From: Acinetobacter sp. WCHA45
GTDB taxonomy: Bacteria; Pseudomonadota; Gammaproteobacteria; Pseudomonadales; Moraxellaceae
Direction: 5' to 3'
Assembly: GCF_002165255.2 (NCBI RefSeq)
Contig: NZ_CP028561.1
Coordinates: 1,116,001-1,180,000 of the forward strand
DNA: 64,000 bases
The position numbers and the translations under genes are program-made. Position 1 is the stretch's first letter. Each line of letters begins with the position of its first letter. Under the pieces are notes generated by a model that was not told where the DNA came from, did not search any database, and worked only from the letters and a program-made list of their open reading frames with translations. Below are positions 6,982-15,894 of the stretch, piece by piece.

Positions 6982-8042
6982 TTCGTTATACGACTGGAAA
7001 CTTACTGGATGCCCCAGTAGAAGCATTGGTCAATACTGTAAATACAGTAGGGGTCATGGGGAAAGGCATTGCTTTGATGTTTAAAGAACGATTCCCTGAC
7101 AATATGGCTGCCTATCGTCAAGCATGTAAAGAGGGGCGTGTTCAAACAGGAAAAATGTTTGTTACAGAAACCAATGAATTTTTAGCACCTCGCTGGATCG
7201 TTAATTTTCCGACTAAACAACACTGGAAAGCCAAATCACAAATTGAATGGGTTGAAGATGGGCTGAAAGATTTAAAACAATTTATTATAGAAAAAAATAT
7301 TTCATCTATTGCGATTCCGCCATTGGGTGCTGGTAATGGTGGGTTAGACTGGCAAGATGTAAAGCCAAAAATAGAATCTGCATTGTCAGATTTACTGGAT
7401 GTGGATGTTCTAATTTTTGAACCGACTGAAAAATATCAGAATATTGCAAAAAATATTGGTGTGCAAAAACTTACACCAGCTCGGGCTTTGATTGCAGAAC
7501 TGATTCGTAGGTATGGGGTACTGGGTATGGAATGTAGTATCCTTGAAATCCAAAAGTTAGCATGGTTTCTACAAAGAGTTATCGAAAAACATAATTTATC
7601 CAATGAGTTAAGATTGGATTTTCAGGCAAACTATTATGGTCCTTACGCCCACAATCTGACACATCTGCTTAATGCACTAGATGGCAGCTATTTAAAGTCT
7701 GACAAAAGAATCCCTGATTGTGAACCATTGGATGTGATTTGGTTTAATCAACAGGAACAAGGCAAAGTACAAAGCTATTTGAACAGTGAGGCAAAAGATT
7801 TTGTGCCTGCTCTGGAAGAAGCGGCTGCTTTAATTGAGGGGTTTGAATCACCTTTTGGAATGGAATTGCTTTCTACAGTAGATTGGCTGATCTATAAAGA
7901 TGGATGTCAGCCAACGGTTGAATCTATTAAAGATGGGTTAGCAAATTGGTCTGCTGGTAAACGCTGGGCAGATCGGAAGTTATCTTTATTTAAAGATGAA
8001 CATATTGAGTATGCTTTGGATAAGTTACAGAAGTCTATTTAG
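6978..8042 (+). CDS. darG: DarG-type macrodomain antitoxin
   Basis: This 354-residue antitoxin pairs with DarT. Residues 1-150 form a macrodomain: [19 protein letters not shown], then [13 protein letters not shown] (phosphate loop), and [13 protein letters not shown] near residue 115. This domain removes ADP-ribose from DNA. The C-terminal half (about 165-354) is helical with [12 protein letters not shown] and resembles the usual DarG C-terminal region, which binds and neutralises the toxin directly. Length and order fit the family. It is translated from an ATG overlapping the darT stop. No separate regulator is seen. I see no defect in either gene, so the module is probably active. Confidence 0.92.
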   Translation: MIRYTTGNLLDAPVEALVNTVNTVGVMGKGIALMFKERFPDNMAAYRQACKEGRVQTGKMFVTETNEFLAPRWIVNFPTKQHWKAKSQIEWVEDGLKDLKQFIIEKNISSIAIPPLGAGNGGLDWQDVKPKIESALSDLLDVDVLIFEPTEKYQNIAKNIGVQKLTPARALIAELIRRYGVLGMECSILEIQKLAWFLQRVIEKHNLSNELRLDFQANYYGPYAHNLTHLLNALDGSYLKSDKRIPDCEPLDVIWFNQQEQGKVQSYLNSEAKDFVPALEEAAALIEGFESPFGMELLSTVDWLIYKDGCQPTVESIKDGLANWSAGKRWADRKLSLFKDEHIEYALDKLQKSI

Positions 8043-8219
8043 TTTGGATACTTCTCATTGAATTTGCGTATAGAAAAAGTGAGGTGGGCACAAGCTTATA
8101 CACATTTTCAACATTCAGTGCATAAAATTTTTAGAGAGTTAAGAAAGCTTCAGTTTTTTTGTGTACTAAATTATCTTTGTACTAGATAGCTGTTAGTCAT
8201 TAATTAAATTAGGGAAATT

Positions 8220-11200
8220 ATGAAAATTAGTAGCTTTATAAAATCTGAAATATTGCATGGTAATGCTATTCTATTTTTGGGAGCAGGTGCTTCTATACCG
8301 TCTTTCTCAAAAGATGGAATTAAAAAAGGGTTATCTGGGAATCAACTTAGAGATGCTCTTTCTGATCAATTTTTAGGTGGTGCTAGTAAATCAAAGAGTT
8401 TAAGTCATGTTTCATCTTTAGCTTTTAATCAAGCTGGTACAAGTAATGTTCATGATTTTATTTTTAATTTAGTAGATGAGTTAGAACCTACTAAAGCTCA
8501 TGAGTTAATTACAAAATTTAGATGGAAAGCAATTATTACGACAAATTATGATAGAGTTGTAGAAAAAACATATGAAAGATCTAGTGAAACACAACAGAAA
8601 TTAAAACGAGTTATTTCAAATTCAGATAGTATTCAAAAAATAGTAAGTGATCCTCAAAATTTACCATATTTAAAAATACATGGGTGTGTTACTCGATTAA
8701 ATGACCCTCATTTACCACTTATCTTATCAGGTGAGAATTATTATAAATTTAGAGATAATAGAGATAGTTTATTTAACCAATTAAAAGAATGGGCCGTAAA
8801 CTATCCAATTATATTTTGTGGATATAGTATTGCTGATGAGAATATTCGAGATTTAATAATGGATGTTGAAGATAATAATATTAATCGTCCAATGTATATC
8901 TTTATTGATCCATTTATAGAAGATGTAGAAATTCAATATTGGAGTAATAGGAGGTTTGAATGTCATAAAACCGATTTAGAGGGATTTATGACATCATTAA
9001 TAGAGAGTATTCCAAATAAAGTATTAACTTTATCATCTGCATTTTCTGAGGGGAATTCTTCTATTACAAAATTGATTCCATCACATGAACGTCCATCCAT
9101 AGCTTTGGTTGAGTATCTAAAAGAAAAATTAATTCATATTAATCAAGATATTAATTTTAGTGACACAATATCTGCTGAAAGATTTTATAAAGGATATTCT
9201 GAAGGGTTTTCTTGGATTAAGAGTAGCTATGATGTTTATAGAAATATTACAGATATTCTACTTGAAGATATATTTAATGACGGTAAAAAAAATGGCATAT
9301 ATTTACTAAGTGGTTATGCTGGAAGTGGGAAAACTATAATATTGAAACAATTTTCATGGAATGCTTGTCTCAAACGTAATGGGAATGTTTTTTATTTGGA
9401 TGAGGGAGGGATCATTGAAATTGATGAAATCATAGAGTTGGCAAAGTTAATTAATGAGCAGATAGTGATAGTTATTGATGATATACTAGATCATAAAGAT
9501 GAGATAATTGATCTATATAAAACAATATTAAACTTGGATCTTAATCTTAAAATTCTAACTACAACAAGAGTCAATGAGTGGAATATAGCTGGCAATAATT
9601 TAGAACCTTTAGTTTCATCTCAATACGATGTATTAGATATGGATGATAATGAAGTTAATGGTTTGTTAGATAAATTGACTAAAAATAATCTTTTGGGTGT
9701 ACTTAAAGAGATTGAACCTGCTGAGAGAATACATTATTTAAAAAGTAAGCTTAGAAATCAACTTTTAGTTGCTTTGCATGAAGTAACGGAAGGTAAGAGT
9801 TTTGAGCAAATAATTATTGATGAATATAATAATATTAGCCCTAGACAGGCTAAAGATTTATATTTAGATATTTGTACACTTAATAGATTTAGAATTAAAA
9901 TTAGAGCTGGGTTACTATCAAGAATAAGTGGTATTACTTTCTATGATTTTAAAGAAAGCTTTTATAAACCTTTAGAATTAGTAGTTAGATCTTTTATAGA
10001 TCGTAAATATGGGGATTATGTATATGTAAGTCGACATGATAGGATTGCTGAAATAGTTTTTAATAATGCTTTTGAATCTCCTGATGAAAAATCATATCAG
10101 TTAGTTAAGATTATTCGTTATTTAAATAGTGGTTATGATACTGATAGACAGGCTATAGAATATTTAATCAAAGGTAGACTACTAGCTGATAGTTTTGCAG
10201 ATAAAAAACTTGCAGTAAATATATTTAAAGCGGCAGAAGAAGCAAAAGTACCTAGACATTTTTTATTACATCAGCAAGCTGTTTATGAATTACATCATCA
10301 AGGTGGAGATATTAATTATGCTCTAAAACTAATTGAAGAGTCTGAGAGCTGTGCTCCAAAACATGTATTAAAATCAATACAACATACTAAGGCTAATGTT
10401 TATAGACGTTTAGCTCATTTAGAAACAGAACTCGCTGAAAAGACCGCATTAAGAGATAAAGCAATAGCTCTGTTAAGTCAAGCTATAACTAAACGACCAA
10501 AAGATTCTATGGCACATAGTTTAAAGGCTAAATTACTTTTAGAAGAATTAAAAGATTTCGTGGAAACAGTAGATATAGAAGATCAAAGTAAGTTGAGAGT
10601 TTTGGATAGTTTAACAAAAGATATTGAGTTAAATTTTAAATCTGCTCGTGAATTATTTCCTGATGATGCAGATATGCTAAATAATGAGGCAGAGTTTTCA
10701 AAGTTTATGCAAGATATGCCCCGAGCTCTTTCTATACTAGAGAAAGCTTATAAAACTAATAAAACTAATCTTTTTATTTCATTACGCCTTGCTCGTCATT
10801 ATTTTTATCAACAAGATCAAAGGGAAGAGGGGCTGAAAATTGTTAGGACTACTATATTAGCTCATCCAACAAGTAAAGAAGCCCATTTTGAACTTGCAAA
10901 AATGTTGATAGATATTAATGAATTAAGTTATAGGGAGGAAATTAGTAGAGCTTTAAAAAGAAGTTATACATTTGGCGATTCAAATATCGAAGCACAGTTT
11001 AAAGATGCAAGGTTTGAGTTTCTACATGGAGATAAAACTAAATCATTAAGAATATTTAATAGCTTAGCAAAATATAATTTGCTTCCTAGCTCGAAGAATA
11101 AAGTGAGAGATAGAATATTAGATAGCCATAATACTCCTAAAATTTTTTATGGGAAAATAGAAAGGTTACATGATTCCTTTGCATTTATCAATTGTTTGGA

Positions 11201-11342
11201 TTTTCCAGATAATATTTATGCGCATGTGACTTCTATGTCTAGTTATGAGGATTGGCAGAGTTTAAAAAATAATATTTCAGTGAAATTTACAGTTGGGTTT
11301 AACTATAAAGGTGTTGCTATCCATAGTTTATGGATAATCTAG
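8220..11342 (+). CDS. SIR2 / P-loop NTPase / helical-repeat / cold-shock-like defence protein (Avs5/SIR2-STAND-like)
   Basis: This is a 1040-residue multidomain protein. Residues 1-260 form a SIR2-like domain: LGAGAS (20-25), TTNYD (107-111), KIHG with the expected catalytic His154, and FCGYSIADENIRDL (199-212). SIR2 domains in phage defence hydrolyse NAD+. Residues 350-620 hold a P-loop NTPase with Walker A GYAGSGKT (365-372) and Walker B IVIVIDDILD (about 415-424). Residues 650-960 look like TPR-type helical repeats, as in STAND sensors. The last 65 residues (FYGKIERLHDSFAFI ... VKFTVGFN) resemble a cold-shock/S1 nucleic-acid-binding fold. The likely role is an NADase triggered when the repeats or tail sense phage RNA or protein. 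AGGGA precedes the ATG. It is encoded alone, 177 bp after darG. Confidence 0.75.
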   Translation: MKISSFIKSEILHGNAILFLGAGASIPSFSKDGIKKGLSGNQLRDALSDQFLGGASKSKSLSHVSSLAFNQAGTSNVHDFIFNLVDELEPTKAHELITKFRWKAIITTNYDRVVEKTYERSSETQQKLKRVISNSDSIQKIVSDPQNLPYLKIHGCVTRLNDPHLPLILSGENYYKFRDNRDSLFNQLKEWAVNYPIIFCGYSIADENIRDLIMDVEDNNINRPMYIFIDPFIEDVEIQYWSNRRFECHKTDLEGFMTSLIESIPNKVLTLSSAFSEGNSSITKLIPSHERPSIALVEYLKEKLIHINQDINFSDTISAERFYKGYSEGFSWIKSSYDVYRNITDILLEDIFNDGKKNGIYLLSGYAGSGKTIILKQFSWNACLKRNGNVFYLDEGGIIEIDEIIELAKLINEQIVIVIDDILDHKDEIIDLYKTILNLDLNLKILTTTRVNEWNIAGNNLEPLVSSQYDVLDMDDNEVNGLLDKLTKNNLLGVLKEIEPAERIHYLKSKLRNQLLVALHEVTEGKSFEQIIIDEYNNISPRQAKDLYLDICTLNRFRIKIRAGLLSRISGITFYDFKESFYKPLELVVRSFIDRKYGDYVYVSRHDRIAEIVFNNAFESPDEKSYQLVKIIRYLNSGYDTDRQAIEYLIKGRLLADSFADKKLAVNIFKAAEEAKVPRHFLLHQQAVYELHHQGGDINYALKLIEESESCAPKHVLKSIQHTKANVYRRLAHLETELAEKTALRDKAIALLSQAITKRPKDSMAHSLKAKLLLEELKDFVETVDIEDQSKLRVLDSLTKDIELNFKSARELFPDDADMLNNEAEFSKFMQDMPRALSILEKAYKTNKTNLFISLRLARHYFYQQDQREEGLKIVRTTILAHPTSKEAHFELAKMLIDINELSYREEISRALKRSYTFGDSNIEAQFKDARFEFLHGDKTKSLRIFNSLAKYNLLPSSKNKVRDRILDSHNTPKIFYGKIERLHDSFAFINCLDFPDNIYAHVTSMSSYEDWQSLKNNISVKFTVGFNYKGVAIHSLWII

Positions 11343-11434
11343 CTTAGATTTTTTGTGAAAATTGAATTAAGACAAGCTCAACTCATGTATTACCTAAACA
11401 GTTTTAAAGTAATGGTGGGTTTTTTGTAATAGTT

Positions 11435-12706
11435 CTAGTTTTTGAAACAAAACCTAGCCCAATCTGCCATCAAACTTTTCCTTTTTTCCAGATAAGCCCC
11501 ACGTAAATAAGCAGCTTCCACTTCATCAGGAAGTTTGTGGGCTAGAACATGCTCACAGACTTCACGTGGATAATCCGTTTTATCGGCAGACCAGTCACGA
11601 AATGTAGATCGAAAGCCATGTGTGGTAATGATACGATTTTGTTTCGGGTCAATATAGCCTATACCATTCTCTTTAAATTTTTGTTCATGTAACCGTCTAA
11701 TCAGTGTGGTGAGTGACATATCAGAAAGCATTTCACTACTACGAGGGGCAGGGAAAATGAAATCTTGTGCTTGAGTGTGATCTTGGATTGATTCAAGCAA
11801 AGTGATGGCTTCTTGAGACAGGGGAACACGATGTTCTTTTTCAGCTTTCATTCGTTCTTTAGGAATGATCCAAACCTTATTATTAAAATCAATTTCCTGC
11901 CATTTAGCTCCGAAAATTTCGCCAGAACGACAAGCAGTTAAAATTGCAAATTCCAAAGCTTTAGGCGAAATCCCTTTTTTCTGTCTCAAGTGCTGGATAA
12001 ACCCAGCAACCTGTTCATAAGGTAAAGATGGGTGAGGGCGTGATTCCTGTTTTAAATTACCCAGTATAGGCTCAAGGTTACCTTTCCATTCAGCAGGATT
12101 GTCACCCACAAAATATCCCATAGCCTTAGCATAATCCAAAATAGTTTCTATCCGACCACGAATACGTTTGGCGGTTTCATTTTTTTCAATCCAGATTGGT
12201 TCAAGAACGGCTGCAATATCGACTTTGGTAATTGTTCCAACAATTAAGTCCCCTAGAGTGGGATAGATATAAGTTTCCAGTGTTGATGACCATTGCCCGA
12301 TATGCTTCTGATTTTTAAGTTCAAGTGTTTTCTTGGCAATAACGACTTCTGCACATTCACGGAATGTTTTGGCACGATGTTTCTGTATTTTTAAAGCATT
12401 AAGACGTTCCTGTTTTTCTTGCAGTGGATCGATTCCATCTCGAATTTTTTTCTTTAATTCACGAGCTTTTTCTCGTGCTTCTGATAATGAAACTTCTGGA
12501 AAAGACCCAAGCCCAATATCTCTACGATGAATTTTAACTTTGCCGTGATCATCAACTTTTTTACCAACAGCAACTCGGAGTACCCACGCACGAGAGCCAT
12601 CAACAATACGCAAATGTAAGCCATCAACACCACCGACAGCATGTCTACCATTTTCCTTAATCTTTGCTACACTAAGAGCGGATAGCTCTTTTGCTTTCTT
12701 TGGCAT
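11435..12706 (-). CDS. int: P4-type tyrosine recombinase (integrase)
   Basis: This site-specific integrase would insert and, with an excisionase or directionality factor, excise the element to its left. The N-terminus (MPKKAKELSALSVAKIKENG, then GGVDGLHLRI) is the DUF4102 arm-binding domain. A SAM-like core-binding domain is at about 110-200. The catalytic domain carries TACRSGEIFGAKW (first Arg), THGFRSTFRDW (His-x-x-Arg) and a late AAYLRGAY segment with the tyrosine. I start at ATG 12706; upstream in-frame ATGs at 12736 and 12721 would add ten or five residues with no better ribosome binding site. It sits at the right end of the element, transcribed inward. Length is typical for P4-like integrases. 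Confidence 0.92.
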   Translation of the reverse strand: MPKKAKELSALSVAKIKENGRHAVGGVDGLHLRIVDGSRAWVLRVAVGKKVDDHGKVKIHRRDIGLGSFPEVSLSEAREKARELKKKIRDGIDPLQEKQERLNALKIQKHRAKTFRECAEVVIAKKTLELKNQKHIGQWSSTLETYIYPTLGDLIVGTITKVDIAAVLEPIWIEKNETAKRIRGRIETILDYAKAMGYFVGDNPAEWKGNLEPILGNLKQESRPHPSLPYEQVAGFIQHLRQKKGISPKALEFAILTACRSGEIFGAKWQEIDFNNKVWIIPKERMKAEKEHRVPLSQEAITLLESIQDHTQAQDFIFPAPRSSEMLSDMSLTTLIRRLHEQKFKENGIGYIDPKQNRIITTHGFRSTFRDWSADKTDYPREVCEHVLAHKLPDEVEAAYLRGAYLEKRKSLMADWARFCFKN

Positions 12707-12874
12707 AGGTGGTTTGTCCCACATTAAAACCCACATAAAGTTATGGATTTGACTCTACTACATCAAATAGTATCAGACAAGTATTTTTATAAATTATTGA
12801 TAATAATAAAATTAAAATATTGGGTTGGACGGTATAGGATGCTTGTTAGACGGACACCGCTTCCGCCAAATATC

Positions 12875-12908
12875 GAAAAAAGCCCTTGTTTTTACAAGGG
12901 CTTTTTTC
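12875..12908. terminator. Bidirectional rho-independent terminator
   Basis: GCCCTTGT (12882-12889) and ACAAGGGC (12894-12901) form a perfect stem with a TTTT loop, flanked by A6 on the left and T6 on the right. It works in both directions and separates the integrase region from the DNA to its right. It may mark the element/host border. Confidence 0.85.
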
Positions 12909-13237
12909 TTAGCTCTGGTTTTACCCCTAAACCTACCCCACATCCAATATTGGATTGAATTACATGGGATAAAACTTGTAAGGAGCAATTGAGAATTAGC
13001 TAATCGTCAGTTTGAAATGCTAACAATATACGAGCCTATACTTCGAACAACTTAACTGACTCTTTCAAAGTAGAATAGATGTGAATGACGGTTTGATCTG
13101 CCTAAATTCAGTAGTAATTATTCAAAAGATAGGGCACACATTTAAAAAAATACTGTCAGTTGTCTGAGGTTATAATGATTGTTTTCTATAGAAGACAATT
13201 CTAAACAATTAAGATGTTATTCATTTACCGTTGAATA
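12909..13237. other. Intergenic DNA at the presumed element border
   Basis: No gene is convincing here. The stretch includes an ATGTGGG core on the minus strand (near 12941-12947) and the palindrome CCAATATTGG (12949-12958). It is followed by AT-rich sequence up to the IS903-like target site. The right attachment site of the element should lie in or near this stretch, but the other end is outside the window, so the core cannot be defined. Confidence 0.35.
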
Positions 13238-13246
13238 ATTTGAACT
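13238..13246 (+). repeat. 9-bp target site duplication of the IS903-like element
   Basis: ATTTGAACT at 13238-13246 is repeated exactly at 14270-14278, immediately outside the two IS ends. It was generated by insertion of the element. Confidence 0.85.
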
Positions 13247-14269
13247 GGCTTTGTTGCATAAATAAATTTTATCCCCATACATGTTAGATGAATACAGAAT
13301 CAAAAAGCCGATAAAAAACAACGAACTGGTCTGAGTACAATCAGGCTTTACGTCAACGGGGTGCTTTCACCATTTGGTTTGATCCCCAAATGCAATGGTC
13401 TGCAACACCTACTGGAAAAAAAGGACGTCAACCTACCTACACTGATATAGCAATTCAATTTGCCCTGACGATACGAAACCTGTTCCAACTGGCTTTACGC
13501 CAAACACAAGGTTTCATTCAAAGCCTTTTTCAAATGGCTCACCTCGACTGGAATGTTCCAGACTTCTCAACATTGAGTCGGCGAGCAGATAAGCTCCAGC
13601 CACTTCTACATAAATCAGCAAAAAATCCACAGGAAGACTTGCATATTTTAGTTGATAGCACAGGGATCAAAGTTACAGGTGATGGGGAATGGGTGCGTAA
13701 AAAACATGGCGTAAACCAACATCGTCAATGGCTGAAATTACATCTTGCGACAGATGCAAACAGTGGAGAAATACAAGCGGTTGAAGTCACGACCTGCCAA
13801 TATGGTGATGCTGAAATGCTCCAACCTCTTTTAGATCAAATTGATGAACCCATTGCATCTGTCAGGGCTGATGGTGCTTATGACACAGTGAATTGTTATG
13901 ATGCGATTTTGAAACGGCAAGCAAATGTAATTATCCCTCCTCGTTCCAATGCTGCTTTATGGGCAGAAAATGAAATTGGTAAAGCAAGGAATCATGCAGT
14001 ACAAGGCTGTTGGGACAAGGGTCAAAAGCAGTGGAAACGAGATATTGGTTATCATCGACGATCCCGAATAGAGACTAAAATGTTTGCCTTGAAACGACTT
14101 GGACAAGGTGTATCTAGTCGATGCTTTAATCGTCAGGTGGTTGACTTGCAAATAAGAGTCGATATTTTGAATAAATTTACTCAACTTGGTACAGCTAAAA
14201 CGGTGGCTGTTGCATAAATATCTGAAGATTAGAACAACTCTACCTTTCGTCTATTTGTGCAACAAAGCC
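13247..14269 (+). mobile_element. IS903-group (IS5 family) insertion sequence
   Basis: The element is 1023 bp with terminal inverted repeats GGCTTTGTTGCATAAAT at the left and the complement of ATTTGTGCAACAAAGCC at the right. It is flanked by identical 9-bp duplications ATTTGAACT (13238-13246 and 14270-14278). The IR sequence and 9-bp duplication fit the IS903 subgroup. The clean duplication indicates a simple and fairly recent insertion. The transposase gene is damaged at its 5' end. Confidence 0.88.
13288..14217 (+). pseudogene. IS903-group DDE transposase with a broken N-terminus
   Basis: From ATG 13288 the frame reads MNTESKSR, then a TAA at 13312-13314, and continues in the same frame as KTTNWSEYNQALRQRG and on to 14217. 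Transposases of this group normally run unbroken through the NWS-YN-AL motif. The A-runs on either side of the stop suggest small deletions. The remaining open frame from ATG 13390 gives 275 residues with DDE signatures: ILVDSTGIKV, ASVRADGAYD and the YHRRSRIETKM Y-x2-R-x3-E-x6 motif. It would lack about 34 N-terminal residues, including part of the DNA-binding region. It may be inactive unless an internal start suffices. Confidence 0.75.
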
Positions 14270-14278
14270 ATTTGAACT

Positions 14279-14729
14279 GAATCTTTTTAGTGTCTACTAA
14301 CTTAATTTGGAAAATAGTTTACCCATCAGAAAATATAGAAGTTGTTATGGAGAAAATTTTAGGTAATGAATGGATTAAAATTAATCACAGATCAAGATCG
14401 AATCAATGCTGTTTTATGTATTTAGGCATGTATAAATAATAATTTTTTAGAACATCATTGGTTTTAATGGGACGTATTATTATGAGAATTTGCACTTTTT
14501 GATGTTATGCAGCCAAAGACCTACTCTTTATCGCTAGTAATTTGACAGAGAAGAAAGCTAGCATTAGTGACAATTTTCGCCACATCGCTTCAACTCTTGT
14601 TGTTTATTTCAAAAATATGACTTAAATATTTAATAACTAAAAATAAATATTAAAAAATGGTTGAATAATAAGCAATTATCTATAATGATAACTAATATCC
14701 ACTTGATCATTCATTCTAGGAGGTAGATC
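14279..14729. other. Intergenic stretch with a possible gene remnant
   Basis: A plus frame following the TGA at 14277-14279, through about 14440, reads as a plausible protein (PSENIEVVMEKILGNEWIKI, then NHRSRSN...), about 50 residues with no good start. It may be a leftover of a gene truncated before or during the IS insertion. The rest is AT-rich. AGGAGGT just before 14730 is the ribosome binding site of the next gene. Confidence 0.3.
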
Positions 14730-15002
14730 ATGATTGATGTGCAATATTCCGAAAATGTCTCGATACATCAGTTAGCTGATGATGCATTCTTGTTAAGAGT
14801 CAATGATGCAAAGGTTTATCAATATTTGCTCAAGCAATGTGGTAAGGAATTCGGTTGGGAACGTTCGATACAAAAATCTCAAAGTTTTTTTAACGGTGAT
14901 ATTGAATACCAAATTAACCTTTCTGATATTCCATTGGAAAATTTTGGACGAGATTTCTTTATGTTGGAACCAGAACTACTCGATAACATTGCGAAAAGTT
15001 AA
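14730..15002 (+). CDS. Conserved small hypothetical protein
   Basis: This is a 90-residue soluble protein with no signal peptide or membrane segment. It has a strong AGGAGGT ribosome binding site 6 nt before the ATG and is followed by a clear terminator at 15056-15077. The sequence is mixed alpha/beta, with a C-terminal DFFMLEPELLDNIAKS helix. I do not recognise the family. It is a monocistronic unit between two IS remnants. Composition is like its surroundings, so it is probably native. Confidence 0.65.
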   Translation: MIDVQYSENVSIHQLADDAFLLRVNDAKVYQYLLKQCGKEFGWERSIQKSQSFFNGDIEYQINLSDIPLENFGRDFFMLEPELLDNIAKS

Positions 15003-15055
15003 TACATAGCTTGATTATATGCTGTGTATAGTGAGTTATATATTTTAGTTTTTCG

Positions 15056-15077
15056 CCACGTCATCCCCTTGACGTGG
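15056..15077 (+). terminator. Rho-independent terminator
   Basis: CCACGTCA (15056-15063) pairs with TGACGTGG (15070-15077) across a 6-nt loop. TCTTTTT follows. It ends the 90-residue hypothetical gene. Confidence 0.8.
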
Positions 15078-15134
15078 TCTTTTTATATAAAACTATTTTA
15101 TCGAAAATAGAATCAATTTTATAATTTTGATACT

Positions 15135-15571
15135 GAATATCGTCGCCAATGGCGCAAACTTCATATCAAATACGAGTAGTTCAGCTCACAACAAACGATG
15201 TGAGTGATTCACAGGTGCTTGGTGATTTGCTTGATCAAATTCCGTTGGATGAACGAATTGATTTAGTCTATACAGATGGTGCTGATGACACAAAGCACTA
15301 CAGACAAATCTTTTTAGATCGAGATGCACATGCAGTCATTCCACCTAGGAAGCATGCAAAGCTTTGGAAAGATAAGAAATTGATATATTTGGAGAGGAAT
15401 GAATTATTAAAAACAGTCAAAAGGCTAGATAGGTCAATTTGGGAAAAATGGTTGGGTTATCATCATCGAAGTTTAGTGGAAACCAAAATGCATTGGATCA
15501 AATTATTAGGTGATAAATTCACAGCAAGGAGTTTTCCTAGTCAGATGAATGAGATTCATGCATATGTATAA
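15135..15571 (+). pseudogene. IS5-family transposase remnant
   Basis: Only the C-terminal half of a DDE transposase remains. The first part (EYRRQWRKLHI from 15135) is in another frame and ends in a TAG. The main frame, from 15149, has QIRVVQLTTN, VYTDGADDTKHYRQ (the DGAYD region, with Tyr replaced) and GYHHRSLVETKMHWIKLLGD (the Y-x2-R-x3-E box). It ends at 15571 without the usual extra C-terminal residues. Missing 5' half, frameshift and substitutions show old decay. It differs from the IS903-like copy at 13.2 kb, so it represents a separate insertion. Confidence 0.8.
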
Positions 15572-15894
15572 ATTTTTAATAAATTCAAATAATTAGATAG
15601 ATTTCATATCCAAGTTATCACTTGAATTTAGCTCAATTAGGGTAGCATTCTCTTTCAAACTTTTGGCAACAAAGCCTCGCTGCACTAGTAAACCAGATAA
15701 ACTTGCAATAACGAATTTCGCAAGAGGTTTTATCTTGATGCGGTTGTGTAATGTTGGGTAGCGAATTTAAAAAATCAATCCAATCTGTAGAATAAAAATT
15801 CACGCTTTTTTCACCTATTTCCATCTAAGTTTAAACATGAAGTAATTCAAATAAATCATCTTTCTCAGTTCAAGTTGAAGGCAAAGGAGTAATT
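15572..15894. other. Intergenic DNA with an IS-end-like remnant
   Basis: GGCAACAAAGCC near 15665-15676 looks like the terminal repeat of an IS5-type element, lying downstream of the decayed transposase in the expected position. On the minus strand, short frames around 15633-15824 read like fragments that often accompany such remnants. I do not call a gene. AAAGGAGT before 15895 is the fadE ribosome binding site. Confidence 0.4.

Noticed and set aside
8080..8110. GTGGGCAC as a second sigma-54 promoter before the SIR2 gene
   Set aside because: The -24-like half is present, but there is no TTGC at the right spacing, so it is not a sigma-54 promoter.
12743..12958. Plus-strand 71-residue frame next to the integrase
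   Set aside because: It runs straight through a strong bidirectional terminator hairpin, so it is not a plausible gene.
12830..12960. tRNA or tmRNA attachment site at the right end of the element
   Set aside because: I looked for a tRNA-like fold or a tmRNA 3' end around GGCGGAAGCGG (minus strand) and found no T-arm or cloverleaf.
13310..13330. Possible -1 ribosomal slippage (A-AAA-AAC) repairing the IS903-like transposase
   Set aside because: A slippery heptamer is present in one frame, but a -1 shift does not lead into the NWSEYNQAL frame; a +1 (or -2) shift would be needed. IS903-group elements also do not use slippage.
15633..15824. 63-residue minus-strand frame before fadE
   Set aside because: Two overlapping frames here both look like IS-associated fragments, with no start signal. 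I treat it as transposon debris.
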